DNA of 64,000 nt from Porites lobata (GCA_942486035.1 CALNXK010000036.1:423501-487500), one strand, 5' to 3'. Shown: positions 11,640 to 25,700, counted from the stretch's first letter. A program made the numbers and translations. The notes: generated from the letters alone by a model not told the origin.

Positions 11640-11893
11640 TTAGGTTATGTTCACACTTAACCAGAAAGCTTTTAGTGCCGACGCGAAAACGTATCCTGTA
11701 TAGTGTAAACACATATCCGATATGCGACTCTCCACTCCTCTCCACTTTTGAGATTGGCACGGCTCAGCTTCACTTCCGGTTACAGAAATAACACCGAAAT
11801 CAGCGATCTTATATATACTCATGAACAGAAGCCATATCCGTTATGTTTTTCGTGCCGGGGCAAAAGCTATCCGGTAATAGTGTGAACAATAAG
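11640..11893. mobile_element. MITE copy A (family shared with 18.77 kb)
   Basis: Read on the minus strand it begins TTCACACTATTACCGGATAG and contains GCCCCGGCACGAAAA. Copy B at 18772 has the similar TTACACTATACCGAATAGCT and GCGCCGGCACCAAAA. It lies upstream of the NXPE-like start codon. Confidence 0.6.
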
Positions 11894-12419
11894 CCCTGGT
11901 AACGTAGCTTTACGTATACGAAATTTCATTATTCCTGTGTATTTATAAAAGTCTGATACTAGGAAACAAAAAGTACGTATACGTATACTCCGTTTCTTCA
12001 CCGTAATTTATAAGCTATTTCTATGCCTCGTGTTCCTGAGCGTTTTCTATACAAAAAGGCATTATTATCAAAGAGTAACATTGTGTTGATATATTCGAGC
12101 GTATTTGCTTTACATAAACCCACGACCCTTTTAAAGAATAATTATACTTGAAAAAGGCTGACTTTGTTGCCTGTGAGACAAAATACTTGATGCCCGCCTT
12201 AATCACATAGGCGAACAAACAAGGAAAAGGGAACCATTTAATTTTGTTAAGGTTGCTGGTACCAGTTTTCTTCATTTCTTCATTTTTGTTGCTGTTTACT
12301 TGGAGAGAATAAAACAAAAAAGCAGGCCAAGGCTTTAGCAAGACTTAAGTAGAGTTGCATTACAGAATAAGTGCTTTCCCCGGAGAGACTATATTTCGAT
12401 TGACAAATAGTTTAATTAG

Positions 12420-12598
12420 CGATATTCTGTTTTTACACACGGCCTCCTTGAAAAGCAGGTGTATCTTTATTATTTTAGGTTATATCTTAGATTCTAGATT
12501 AGTTAGGTAGTTAGTTTTTCTATTCTTGAATGTAAATGTACCTGAAGGAAATACCGTGTATAAATAAAGTTACCATACTATACCATACCATACCATAA
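12420..12598 (+). mobile_element. LINE-like 3' end with AATAAA and (TACCA)n tail
   Basis: An AT-rich 3' UTR-like stretch runs into ATAAATAAAG and then ACCATA/TACCA repeats from about 12571, the usual form of a truncated non-LTR retrotransposon end. No coding sequence remains. Confidence 0.45.
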
Positions 12599-13494
12599 CC
12601 CCGTTTAACCCCTTATAATCCCCTCCAACCCATTGTAACCCCCTGTAACCCATTGTAACCCTTTGTACCTCATTGGAACCCCCTATAACGTCTTGCAACC
12701 CCCCTGTAACCCCTTGCAACCCCTTGTAACCCCCTGTAACCCCTTTTATCCTTCTGTAACCCCCTGGAACCACCTGTAACCACCTGTAACCACTCTGTAA
12801 CCTCTTTGAACCCCCCTGTAACTTCTTGGATCCCCCTGTTGCCCTTTGTAACCCCCTGTAACTTCTTTGAGCTCCTTATAACTTCTTGTAACCTCTTCCT
12901 CCTTGTAACCCCATAGAACCCCTTGCAACCAATTGGAACCACTCCGTAACCTCTTGTAACCCTCTGTTACCCCTTGCAAACCCCTCTAACCCTTTTGGAA
13001 CCTTCCTAACCACTTGAAACCCCCTGTAATCTTTTTGAACATCCTGTAACCTTTTGTAACCACCTGTTAACTTTTGTAACTATACGTAACCGCCTCATGT
13101 AGCCCCCTGAAACCCCTAGTAACCCCCTATTACCACTTGTAACCCTTTGTAACTCTTTGCAACCACCTGGAACCACTCTGTACCATCTTCTAACCATCTG
13201 TAACCCTTTGTAACTTCTTGTAACCCCCTCTTATCCTTTGTAACCCCCTGTAATCCCTTGCAACCCACTGAAACCCCTTGTAACCCCCTGTAACCCCTTG
13301 TAAGTCTTTGTAACCCCTTTGTAACCCGTGTAACCCATTGGAACGCCCTGTAACTCCTTGCAACCCCCTTTAACCCCTTGTACCCCCCTGTAACCCATTG
13401 TAACCCCCTGTAACCTCCTGTAACCCTTTGTCAGCGCTTGTAACCTCTTGTTACCTTTTGTAACCCCCTGTAACTCCTTAGAACCCCTGTAACG
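12597..13494. repeat. GTAACCCCCT minisatellite, about 0.9 kb
   Basis: The plus strand carries roughly 85-90 degenerate 9-11-bp units of the type TGTAACCCCC / TTGTAACCCC, often as a 20-bp dimer. The minus strand is GGGGTTACAAGG-like and strongly G-rich. It lies between the divergent gene starts. ORFs read through it are artefacts of the repeat. Confidence 0.9.
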
Positions 13495-16400
13495 CTACTC
13501 TCCATTATATATACAACGCTCTCGTTCAATCTTAATTCGATTATTGTAATATTGTCTGGGTAAAGTGTAAAACAACTTTGTTTGACGGCTGCAGAAGCTT
13601 CACAACCGTGGTGCTCGTGTTTTAACCTTTTCTAGATATGATGCTGATGCCAAGCGCTTATTTGGACAACTTAATGCACCGTTAACCGAGAACACCTAGG
13701 GACGAGAGTTGAGTTGGTTTGGTTGTGAAGAGAAAAATGGCCTAACAGTCAGCGGAACATTTTACTTCTTTCACGACGAACTTTTGTCTAAAAACATAGC
13801 AAGAGGACAACTCGACGGACAACATCTGCTATTTGGAGTATATTTGCAGACCTGAACAGCCCCTTATCTTCTATGCACTATCGAGGTGAACTTAACATCG
13901 ACGAAAGTAAGCATGTCTTAGCTTGTTTTTAAACTAAGGATTATTTGGAAACAATAATAAAGCAATTGTTGAATTCAGCTTTCGTGGGATATTAAACAGT
14001 TAGTCGCCGAAGGCGACGTGAATATCGGCGAATAGTCACCGAGACGAAGTCTCAGCTAAATTTAAATTTTTCTCGCCTCCTCTCAAACTGTCTCTAGACA
14101 CTCATTTTCAGGCTAGACTCCGAACAATTGACTCCAAGATAACGCAAAGCGCTCGATCTCGACAATCTTACACAAAAATAGGGGACTTTAAACAGACAGT
14201 CTAAGCAGTCTAACGCAACATCTGTAGACGTAATTATATCTTCATGGCATGTATTTTTTTGTTATTCAGCAGTAAATACCCGCACATGGCAACATATGGC
14301 AATGTCCAAGGGATTAATAAGAAGAAACTTGCATTAACTAAAGATGGATTTTCCATTAAAACAAAGCAAGGTAAACATTTATCGGTGACTGCTGTAATGT
14401 TATAGCAAGTAAAAAAGAAACCAAAGGACAGAATAAAACTTTTTTATCCGAAAAACATGGATTTGGGCGACCAAATCGTAAATAAAATTCGTTAGCATTT
14501 TAGTGAACGGAATGTTTAGACTTACGCATGCTTTGTGAAAATTTCAACGATATTCTTCATATGAATTAACGAAAGATGAAAACAGACTGAAAACGCAGCA
14601 AAACATGTCTACTTTTTTAACAACGGCAGTGAATGAGGTAACTCCTTTACAACGTTGAAGGGTCGGGCTTAGGTTTCGGAAGATAATGAGGGCGAAAGAA
14701 GAAAAAATATGAATTAAGAAAAGGAAATTAAACAGATGGCGAACTAAATGTAGTTAGTATCGAAGGATTTCAGAGAAATAAGTAAAAACATTTTACATTT
14801 AATTGCCTCGTTACAACACCTATTTTCTCAACATATTTTTATGCTTGTAAAATAAGACGCAAAAAACACTTTTTTAGAAAGTTTTCTCGGCTTCTACTTA
14901 CTCAACACAATACCGAAGAATGATTTCCATGGGGCCGGTCTTATACAATCAACGATTTCTTCTCTAGTTGGGAGACGTTCTTTTCACTTCTCGTGCTTTT
15001 ATTTGGAAAACTAACAACCGGAGAACTCTATCTTTTAATGTATGCTAATAAAAACCACGATCCAAGGTAAGTTAACTTTATAGTTGAAGTCATGCTGGTT
15101 GTAAAAAGGAAATACTACAATAATACAAAACACTTTTATGTAATAACAACCGCAACACGGAGAAGTGATATAAATCCAAAGCGCAGCCGCGTTTTTTATG
15201 ATCGACTTAAAGCCCTAGAGGATTTCTGAAGTAACAGTGAGTGGGGTACTTGATATTATTTCTCAAGTAAGCAATAATTCTTGAGCCTAATTCTGGAATT
15301 TTTATGGTTCTCAAAGTCCGATAGCCTTTAAAGTAGTGTTTTCCTTTGTTTTCTATTCATGGAATATTAATGAGATAATAATGAGTCTGAGAAGTTTTTA
15401 TCAAAGTTTTTGCGAGTACATTCTCTACCAGATTAGCGTCCAGGAAACAATGACAGTGCCTGTTGTTTGGTAAGAAGTCAAACTAGGAATCATTAATACG
15501 CAATAAAGCAGATGGAGTGGGTGCACGAATATACAACTACTGATTCAAAAAAGTAAAGGTTGCTTTGGGCTTTGGCAATTGGACATGTTGGGATGTTGGG
15601 TATACAGAACTTACTGCAATGATTTGCTTGAGTGAGAACCAATCAAAAACTACCCAGTAGGTAATTCCTAATGCCCAAAGCAATCTTTATATAACCAGCT
15701 TTACCTAAAGCTGATGCATGTGGTATAAAAAGAATATCCATTTAAAATTCAAACTAAAAAAAAATATTTGTTACCCTTTGTCCGATTAGTGAAAAGGTGG
15801 TCGAACTACGAAACAATCTGAAACTGGGGCTTTCGTTTTTGGCACCCCTTCAGGCTGCGAGCTTATCTAAAATTAGATGAAAACCAATGATGACTTTATC
15901 ACGTGCTCACATTAATTTTAATTGCCCAGAGTTGGAATCTGTCAACAGATTCTTGTCTATTACCTTGGTCAATGTAAAGTACAAATGTGGATTTCGGTGG
16001 TGTCATCGCACTCTTGCTAACATCTAAAAAAGTAAGTAAAAAAAAAACATATATTGTTTTTAAGTACATGAAAAATCTCTCATTAAGTCCACAGAGAACT
16101 ACCGGTTATGGCAAAGGGTAGAAACAAACTGCACCTGTTGTGAACGTTTCTCTTCAAATGAAAAAAACTAAAAGGAAAAAAAGCCAAATGGAACGACTCA
16201 TAATTGGCGGGAAAAGAATTACGTTTTGGTTTTAGACTGCTAAATAATCCGAAGTTTTTTCTTCAAAGTAGGCTTTTCAAGGCGACAAGGAAGCCCCAGG
16301 CGTGCAAGCCCCACAAACTACAGGTTTGACAGCCCGCGTTCTTGACATGCACAAAAAACGGGCTGTTTTGCAGTCTATTCTCGTCTCTGCTGACTTTGCC

Positions 16401-16633
16401 GAAAAAGTAATGCTCCACTTTATTCTCGTAGAAAGCGAAAAATGATAGTCAGTTATACTGGTGAACTGTGGAGAGCTTGCTGCTCCCTGCAACGATGTAG
16501 TATAGATGTTAAAATTTGTCTCTAGACTATAGCAAAAATATGAAAAAAATGTTTGTCTTCGCAGGCGTTACATTTTAATGGTAACATGATCATTCGTTTG
16601 TCTACTGACACAGATTGTCGATAATACCTCGTC
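13495..16633. other. Intergenic / 5' region of the receptor gene, no exon recognised
   Basis: I see no coding exon on either strand. About 13995-14060 holds a common-looking inverted GCCGAAGGCGA/GAATATCGGCGAATA repeat, and 15555-15688 is a small MITE. The promoter and any 5' UTR exons of the receptor should lie here, but no clear core element was found. Confidence 0.5.
15555..15688. mobile_element. 134-bp MITE with 16-bp TIRs
   Basis: AAAGGTTGCTTTGGGC at the left matches the reverse complement of GCCCAAAGCAATCTTT at the right with one mismatch. Confidence 0.6.
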
Positions 16634-16700
16634 ATGAAAAGTTTTTTCTTGGTGCTTTTGTCAGTCTGGTTTGACTATGGCGACGCCGTTATTGCTCAAG
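16634..16700 (+). CDS. Receptor exon 1: signal peptide
   Basis: ATG starts MKSFFLVLLSVWFDYGDAV; donor G|GTGAGC, phase 1. It was chosen because its split Gln-Gly/Glu codon joins the CUB exon in frame and it gives a clean signal peptide. Confidence 0.72.
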
Positions 16701-19700
16701 GTGAGCAGATTTAAGAGTAGCTATTTTCCATACTACTTTACCAAGGCCCCCCGTTACCAAAGTTTGGTGTGATTATTAAGCAACAGCCGGGTTACCTCAG
16801 TTGGACGAGTGCATGTCTGCTGAGCGGAAGTCGTGATTTTAACACTGGCTTGAAAATCGCGCTGCTCCATCTCAGTACAGATGATCATGGCGTTGTTGGT
16901 TGATGGCTCTGAACCCTTTTCTCGTCATCTTTTTTTTTTTATTAATTTGAAGGGGGTGTAAAAAACCCACACTGCTTTACATAAAGAGTGAGGGACGTAG
17001 ATCCGAACGCAGGTGTGGTAAATCTTCTCACGGCCAAGGAAGGGGCCGTTACAGGCCTGCGATAAGTGGCGCAAGCTGTTGTTGTGTCCCTTTAATATGT
17101 GGTGAGGCGAGAAAAATAAAGTATACAATACCCTTACGGAGTCGCTGTGAACCTTTAGATTCTCAATTGCCAGCCTCTTAGTGGCAACCAAAGCTTAACC
17201 TTTGAAAAGTTCACGTAGATCTTTGCTAAGGCCTTTCGAAAAGAATAGGCATAGATTTCTCATACTTTTAGCAATAATTGAAAAAAACTTGCTTGTTTTC
17301 CTTTCTTTTTAATGTTTAATAAAGCTTTGCCATAAACATCTGGTTCAAAGAAAACAAACACGCTGGTTTCAAATTTTTACAATTTTCTTTCAAAGAAATT
17401 GCGGGTGGCTAGTCATAGCCGGCTGTTGGGGTAAAGATGCACATTGCAAAATTGAAGATGGAAAGATTAGATATACAATGCTTAATATACGATTTTCTAC
17501 CAGCGATATAACACAATTATATTAATTATTCTTTGGCAGAATGTGGATCGATTCTCAACAACACATTAAGAAGTCCCCGCTATCCAATGGAATATCCAAA
17601 TAATCTGGACTGTGTCCATGAGGTCCCTATTCCACGTGGCATGGCGCTTAAAATTACCTTCAAAGATTTCCTTTTGGAGGATCCTTTCTGGATTGGCTAT
17701 TGGTTTGTAGATGAAAGTTGTCCGCACTGTCTGAATGAGAGAACGCTTTTTTTTGGAATATTAGGCCAAGGCTGAAAACGTTGAGGCGAACCAATGCAAG
17801 TTGTAATTTGGGTCAACCTAAATTAAGTTTGACTCAAGTTCGTCTGTTCAGTCAGAACTAATGAAGCGTCCCTCGAACCAATAAGACTTCATCATCTGAA
17901 CAGACGGACGGAACGTTTAGCTTGATCGAAACTCACTCAGACGAACTTAACTAAGACAAACGTTGATGACTTTTTATGAACTTAATTCCCCCAGTCTGGC
18001 TCATCTCATGAAAAACTCGACGTTTGGTCCTGGCCTTAAATGGTTTCGAGTAGAAAATTCAATCATCTTGACGTCAAAATCTAAAGTTCATTTTCCTTGC
18101 AAGGGTACATCTTTTCAGCCCTTATGCAAATTCTAGAGAGAAGATAGAAGACAAGAAAAACAACAAAAAACATTAACAAGGCAACAACAACAACTATGAC
18201 GTCAAAAGGTTTCTATGTAGGTTGGTTGCATTTAGCATTTTTAAAGCTTTACGGAAATTTCACAAGAAGAAAATCGACTACAACTAAAGTCCTTCTGCTA
18301 TTTTTTTGAAAGCAATATTATATTTAGCTTATCTTCGAAAACTGAAGTAAGTCATCGTGTTTATGATGTCAGTCCTCATTTAATATTAAGTGTATTTTTT
18401 GAATGAAATATTTTCAGTTACGGCGAGGTTTACGAGGATTACGTCAAGATCGCCGATGAGAACTACGTGCAAATCGGCTTATTTTGTGGCAAAAGTATTG
18501 GAAAAACAGTTTTTGTAGGTGGAAGGCGAGCAAGAATAACATTCCATACCAACCAGGCTGAAGGAAGAAGGGGATTTCTTCTATTGTTCACTTTTGTTTA
18601 CCCAAGTAAGTGGAGCCGCGGCGACAACTATACACATCTATGCTCTGAAATAGGCCATTTTCAAGATGGCATCATATCACTGCTACGACCGTTTTCCCTC
18701 TTTATATTTACATTAAGAGCAAAAATTTTATTTTTCCCACCTCTGGTCGATATTTACAGACATCCGCTCTTAAGGCTTTGTTTACACTATACCGAATAGC
18801 TCTTGCGCCGGCACCAAAACTTACACTGGTTAGGGTGGAGCGGACCGATCTCGAAAGTGGTTCAGGGAGAACAGTTGTTCGGACCGTAGCGGAATGAGTA
18901 GGAGCGAGAATTGTAATCCAGTGAGACGGAAGTTAGTATTCAGGAGGTCGGACTGGGATTTAGTAAATGCACCAACCACTCTCCGTCAACCGCACCGGTA
19001 CGATTGGATACCTTTACTCGTCAACAAGAAAAGCCATCCGTTATAGTCAGACACAACCTAACAGGTCGGCAGAAAGAAGAGGACGACTAAACTTTTGGGT
19101 GCGACTAACGTGACAGAGCTGTTGCTTGTCCTATTGCGATAGTTCACTGTGATTATGATATTGACTAGCTCACAATAAACCAGCTATTAAAATTTGCTGT
19201 ACTGATCCTCACTGCAATAATATTTTTACTTTTCAAGCTTTACCCAAAATAGTACCAGCAGATCCTGCTCCTGTGGTTCGCGCTTTTCCAGGCGCCAAGC
19301 TGAGGATTTTAACTAGTGGAACACCTCCAATATTCGTAACATTGTCAAAGGATTCAAGAATCCTAGCTCGTGGAGTAAGCTCTGTAGTCATCCTACTACA
19401 CCAGGACGGAAACTACAGTTGTATGGCTACTAACAATTATGGGCACGTGGAGGTAGTCAACTTCCGTATTCGATTTGTTCGTAAGTGCCCTAACCTTTGG
19501 TTCCGCTCACCGTACTTAAGTGTATAATGTTAGAGTCAACAAGAATAGTCATTGCACTGTCAGAATATTACAATTCAGAGCAGTTAAAAACGTGTCTGGT
19601 CCAGTTCTTTCGTCTAGGTATTTTTTAACTTATTCATTTTTTCTAGCTGTGTGTAATGTTCAGCACTCATTGTTGCGTGTGAGACCTTTATGACAAACTT

Positions 19701-22700
19701 GATTAAATTTTCAAATACAGTTGAGGTCTCAAAATGAGTAAGAGGACAATGAGTCCCTTAATTAATACTGATGAAACATACGATAATTACGGACTATCCT
19801 GAAATTAAGTATTGCGAATGGTATATTTCGGCATTTTTCTGCTATGATTTTGTGTTTGTTTTTCAGATTGCACATCTCATTGTAAACTGTCGATTAACTA
19901 TCGCGACTACTTGAATACCTTTGAGTGCAAGACTATCACTTCATTCGCGCAAGTTATTGAATGTGCTCCGACCATCACTGAAAAAATGTGAGATATCATT
20001 TTGTTAATATCAGAAACCCATGAAGGGGTGAAACTTGTATCGCGGAAGGGTCTGCTTAGTATGATGTTCGTGAATTTCATCATGTTGGTAAGAACGTGAC
20101 GTCACAGCGGTCATGTGGGTGATCAAGAATAGTTTAGAATGTATATCCTCTGGGAACTAGATCCTATTTTACTCTAATTTCTTTGAGAAAACAATTGTAT
20201 TGTCTTGACCAGTAACATGGCCGTCAAGATTAAGTTTACGAAAAAATAATAGTCCTAACATGGTGGTTTTATCCGCGATAAATCAACCACGCTATTGTTC
20301 TTTCCCTTATAATTCCTCCCCAGAGAGCAAACACAAACAAATGAAGTCGAGTCTTGCCAGGCGTAGATCCATACCGGTTTCTACCGTTTTTCAAATTGAA
20401 TTCGTGCAACTTTGACCGATTTCCTAGTTGAAATCTTGTTCATATCCACTACAACATGGAAATTGATTTGATGAAATAATCTGCCGATTTGCAAGGCTTC
20501 ATCCGAGAATGAAATTGGCCAATATCCTGTCTGAATGACTCAGAAACCCAGGAAAGGGAACTTTAAGGAGTTGAAATCCAAAAAATATCCTGCGGGAGCA
20601 GGACTTGTTCAAAAAACGCAATGTTCCCGTGGGAATCTAGCTTCTGCCTTGATACATTACGCAAACGTATGTACGTACACCAAGGTCCTGGAGAGAATTC
20701 TTTGCAGTAACATCAAATGGTCTTGAAAGGGAAAACTTTTATCGGTCGCAGAACACTAGGCGACAAGTTGCAGCAACACGTGGCGGCCACAGGTCACTCC
20801 TTGTGTACGGGTTGGGCGACTAGTTGCAGCAACAAATAGCGGCGACACGTCGCAGTGACAAATCGCTTCGTGTGTTTTGGAGAATTTGTGTGAAGATCTT
20901 TGTCTCAGCAACAACATTTTGTCGCTGCAACAAGTTGCAAAAAATCAAATGTGTGAGACTTGTTGCAGCGACAAAAACCTTTTGCAGAGACAACGATTTT
21001 ACGATTTTTACAAAAAAAATTCTACAATACACACGAAGCGATTTGTCGCTGTGACGTGTCGCCGCGAAATGTTGCTGCAACTTGTCGCCCGGTGTGTACC
21101 GATCTTAATGTACAAGTGATCTACAGAAACCCGTGTAAAAGCTTAACCAAGTCATGCATGCTCAGATAGTAGAGTTGCTTACTACGGATTCATCCTAGGG
21201 ATATAGCGTCAAACAAAATAGGAGAGCTACCCGAAAAAGCATTTACAAACCTGCGACATCTGTTTTTTCTGTAAGTCCAAAAATAACTTTTACTTTATTT
21301 TTAGTACTAGTTTTTGCTATGTTAACTCTGCAATTTAAAACTAAAGAGGAAATTTCAGAAAACTCCGCAAGACATTTTCGCTGCCGTATCGACGACGTGG
21401 TCGTGTGAGCTCCTTATTAGAGAGTTTCAGCTACACGTATACGTCAAACGTCATACAAGATTTTTTACCACGTGACCAAGTTTCCCCTTTTATTGTCTTT
21501 TACTTTTCAATGTTTACACACATGAATTAGTATTTTCACACACCTTTTTATCCATAAGAATTGTTTTGAGCTGTTCTTATCTGCTCATTTTCTATCTTGA
21601 GAAATTCTCAACCTAAATCAGACGTTTGCCGTTTGCCGTATACGTGAAGCTTAAACTCTCTATTGAAAGATGATAAGCGGCTAAGAATACCAGTTGAATT
21701 CCGATGTTTAACTTATAATTATCCAATAAAATGTAAGATTAGACTTGTTTCATTATCCTGCAAAGTGCTCCTATTTTTACAGCCAGCTTTTCCCAGTGTT
21801 CCTTATACAGGTCTGCTCATCACATGCACATCACGTGTGACTCCCCCTTTTTAACCATAGATATTCTTTTTTACACTCTATCATCATTTCTCCTTTCCGC
21901 GTAAAATTCGACAGGGATATATCTAACAACGCCATACCGTTCCTACCAGAGGGCATATTTTATCACCAGCTACATTTGGAGCAGCTGTAAGTCCTTCTCC
22001 AATACTTATAGCTCTGTCACACACTAAAAATGCTTCGGTTTTGTCATTCTAGGTTGCCATTTTTTCTGCATTTTTAATCTCAGAACTGTTTTCAATGTAA
22101 CTACCAATTCTCATCCACAGTGGTATTCATATTTCAGCGGCTTAGATTAATTTATACTCGCTTTTCATTTCGATCATAGGCGAGTCCATTCGATCAATTC
22201 AAAATAACAATAATTTTAATAATAATAATAAGAATAATAATAATAATACAAAAAAATAAAATAAAATAAAAAAAACAAGTTGACCAAGTAAGCTTGCGTT
22301 CGATATAGCCATTAAATTTACATAATTTTATGGCTGGCACATAATGCAACGCCCTGTAGCATTGCAGCTAAATGAGAGCGCTAAATTAATAGTTCGTATT
22401 CAAAGGTACAGCAATAAAAAACACACACAAAAAGGGTTAACGTAACTGTAGAAAAACCTATAGCAAACTCAAACGATTGTCCTCTCCAAATGCGTCACGT
22501 CGAACAACATGGGAAAACGAGACGGCAAAATCCTAAGGAGGTCAGCGGTTAAAGTTGCGTCATGACTTGGATGATTACCCACTTCATTCTTGGCATTCAG
22601 AACGACGCGACGGTAAATTTGTTCCACGCTGAATGTATGTACAAGATGCAAACAACAACTACAAATTTCAAAGCCTTTCCTTGATACTTTCAGAGGACCA

Positions 22701-25700
22701 AAAGTGATCGATCATTGACTTTTTTGCTACAAGCCAACAGAACTAATGCTTGTAGCAGTTGAAGCCATCGTTTGAATTAATAAAAACAAAAGTCAAGATA
22801 GCGGCAAGCTAAGAAATTTTCACCAAATGCTCCATTTTTAAAACATTTTCAATTGAACCAAACGATTATTTTTGTCCTTTTTCTTCCATTCATCGCACGA
22901 AACCCACCAGTGCACGATATCGTACCTAATTTTCCCATGACAAACCACATTAGGTCGTGGTGGTGCAATCGGCTAATCCGTCCGTCGGGGGTGTCGGTTC
23001 AAACCCTGGGTAAGCGAAACACTAAATAATTATTTCTTCCTCGAACAAATTAAAATATTTATTGTAGCCAAGAGCCATGATGGAACAGAGACGGAAACGC
23101 TCAGTCTAGCCCTAGGTATATGTGAATTTCGCCAAAGTTATTTTTAAGCGAATTAAACGCTTGACATTATCGGGAATAGGTCATTCCGATCTTTTTCGTT
23201 TTTCCTTTCATATTTAAATTCGGTAATCCCTGTGAAATTTAAACAACAAAAAACCCCTAATTTACACAAGAAAACAAAATCGTAAAGGATTCTTGTCGTG
23301 GTAGTGAAATGACGTCATCGTGCAAATGGCTTATTGGTTCCCGGAGAGGTCCGGAAACGTTTATTCAGCGCTGTCAAGAGAGGAAAGGAGAAGATAATGG
23401 CGTCCCGCGTGGAGGTGCGTTTCATCGACGAAAACAATTTTGTAAACAAAGGAAATGGTTTCATTGATAGGTCCCGACTGGGAGCTAGTTTCCACCATTT
23501 TGTTGGAGTTGAATGATTTGCTAGATGACATATCAGTTATTTAGGAGGAATTGAAGTCCATGGACAGCTATCCTGGTGGTGAAATTTCAATTTTGCAGCA
23601 AATGAAGGTAGAAAAAAAAACTCACAGCAAAAAGTGGACGTTTCAGGAATTAGAATTCCGTCTAATTACAACCTCTTTAGTAGAATTCACATATCCGGGC
23701 CAACCCCCTAAGATTCCCTCTATGTGCCATAATGGCTCTTCTTCTAGCTGAAGGAACTCGAACCGATCTCGAGGTATCTCGGAGTATTTCCGGTCTCACG
23801 TCGTGAACGTCGCAAATCCTTTGCTTAGCGCCCCGCCTAAGTAATTTTTATTTCTTCCTGGAATAAATTAAAATATTTATTGCAGCCGACAAAACTCGAT
23901 CTCGAGATATCCGGAAGTAATTTCTGTCTCACTTCGTGAAATAGCCGAAACAAGCCAAAAAGTTGTGATCTTACGTGCCCAATCTTGTCCCGTTACTAGT
24001 GCATAATATTATAGCTATTTTTCACATTACAAAATACTTTGGGTCGCAGTGGCGCAATCGGCTAGTCCTTCATCTTAGAGTCTCATCTGATCTGACGGAT
24101 CACAGGTGAGTCGGTTCAAACCCGGGGCAAGCCAAAAAAAGAATTATTTCATCCTCGAATAAATTAAAGAATAAATCAAAGTACTGGAAGTGATCTCGAC
24201 ATATCTCGCACTAAATCTGTTCTCACTTCGTCAAATAGCCGACTCAAACCGAAACTTACGGACTTTGCGTTAAGCAACTTTGGGACATTCCTGAGCGTGG
24301 CGAATCCTTTACTTGGCGCTTCGCCCAAGTAATAAGAACAATCAGCCAAGGACACAAAAGGAACCACAAAGAGACTTTTTTTAAAAATGTGCTCTCGGAA
24401 GGAGCCCTGAGTAGAGGAAACTGTTTTTCTTAAGACATTCGCAGTTTTTGCCAGAAATTGGCTGCGTGTGTTTACCGAAGTGTCCCGCTTAATAACGAGG
24501 TATCTCAAATCTAAAATTGACCGTACATGGTGTTAAGCTCACGGCCGAATAAGTTCACAACTCGGAATGCGTACTAAAAACCTGTTTTTTTTTTTAATGA
24601 CTTTAATTGTACTTGACAGCAATTTGGCAAGCAACAATATAGCTGTTCTACCCGAAGGAGTTTTCGCCAACTTGACATATTTGCTGCAGCTGTAAGTGGA
24701 GGGGTCTTCCAAAACGATTGATCTAATCTACCATAATATATAGTTTCTATTGACCGTACCATTAGCAACCCAAGTAGACGCACTAAGGGGCTTGAAATGC
24801 CAGATTCTCTCGTCTAGCTCACAGCTTTCATGGCCTTACTTAAGGGAATCTGGATTCCGGATGCGGGACATTTTGCTTGAGAAATCGAGAATCCTAGGCT
24901 TTAGAAACCTGAATACAACATACAGCTCAATTAGTCCGGAATCCCACCAACTATTGGAACCCGGAATCCAAATTCTACTGAAACAGAATCCGGAATCCAC
25001 GGTGTGGAATGCAGACTCGAAGGATGTCTTGGATTAGTCCTTACACTTACCACCGATTCTTTGTCATCAATTATCATAAATTATCACAAGCAACTTGATT
25101 AATCCAGTGTTAGAATTGCATTAATTGCATTGTGTTTAAGCTAACTGAAAGGAGGGACTACAATTCCGCTTTGAAATATTAAGGTAACACACAGCCAATG
25201 ATTTCAATCAGTGTACGGTCGAATGATCTTTGCCTTTTTCCCTCTAAGCCTGTGTCTCCCTTTGCTGAAGCATATTTTTGCGTCTCTTTTAATGTTCAAC
25301 AGGGATTTATCTTTTAACGCTATCAGCATTCTTCCAGACGGCGTGTTTTCTAAACTGAAAAGATTGCAGACTCTGTACGTTTAACATAAGGTTACTTCAG
25401 ACCAATTAGAGGGCCATTTTCGTTGTAATTTCAGCATCCATGCAATTTTTAAGTCCTTAATTGTATGGAATATACGGTTTTGGCTCTACACTTGTCCTTG
25501 TTTTAAATTTTATTTTTCCCTCCTCCAAACTTGCTATCATACATATCATATTCAAAAGCAAAGGAAAGTACAATGAAAGCAAGATTATAATAGAGCCATA
25601 GGAGATAAATTGCATATTGCACGTGTACGATAGGCCATTTCCCAGTAGATACAAATAAAATATAAAATCGTCGATGACATTCATTTACTATGAACATTTG

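Noticed and set aside
12570..13197. Four minus-strand ORFs rich in Gly/Tyr/Val/Gln (VTGGYKGLQG-like)
   Set aside because: They are the six-frame reading of the GTAACCCC minisatellite, with no start context or splice signals.
12597..13494. CRISPR-like or telomere array
   Set aside because: Units are short, contiguous and degenerate without spacers, and do not match the TTAGGG telomere repeat.
20820..21169. Four overlapping ORFs on both strands
   Set aside because: They mirror each other because the DNA is a palindromic MITE.
24040..24130. tRNA gene candidate (A- and B-box present)
   Set aside because: The 5' and 3' ends do not form an acceptor stem and the segment continues into a repeated SINE body, so it is a SINE head.
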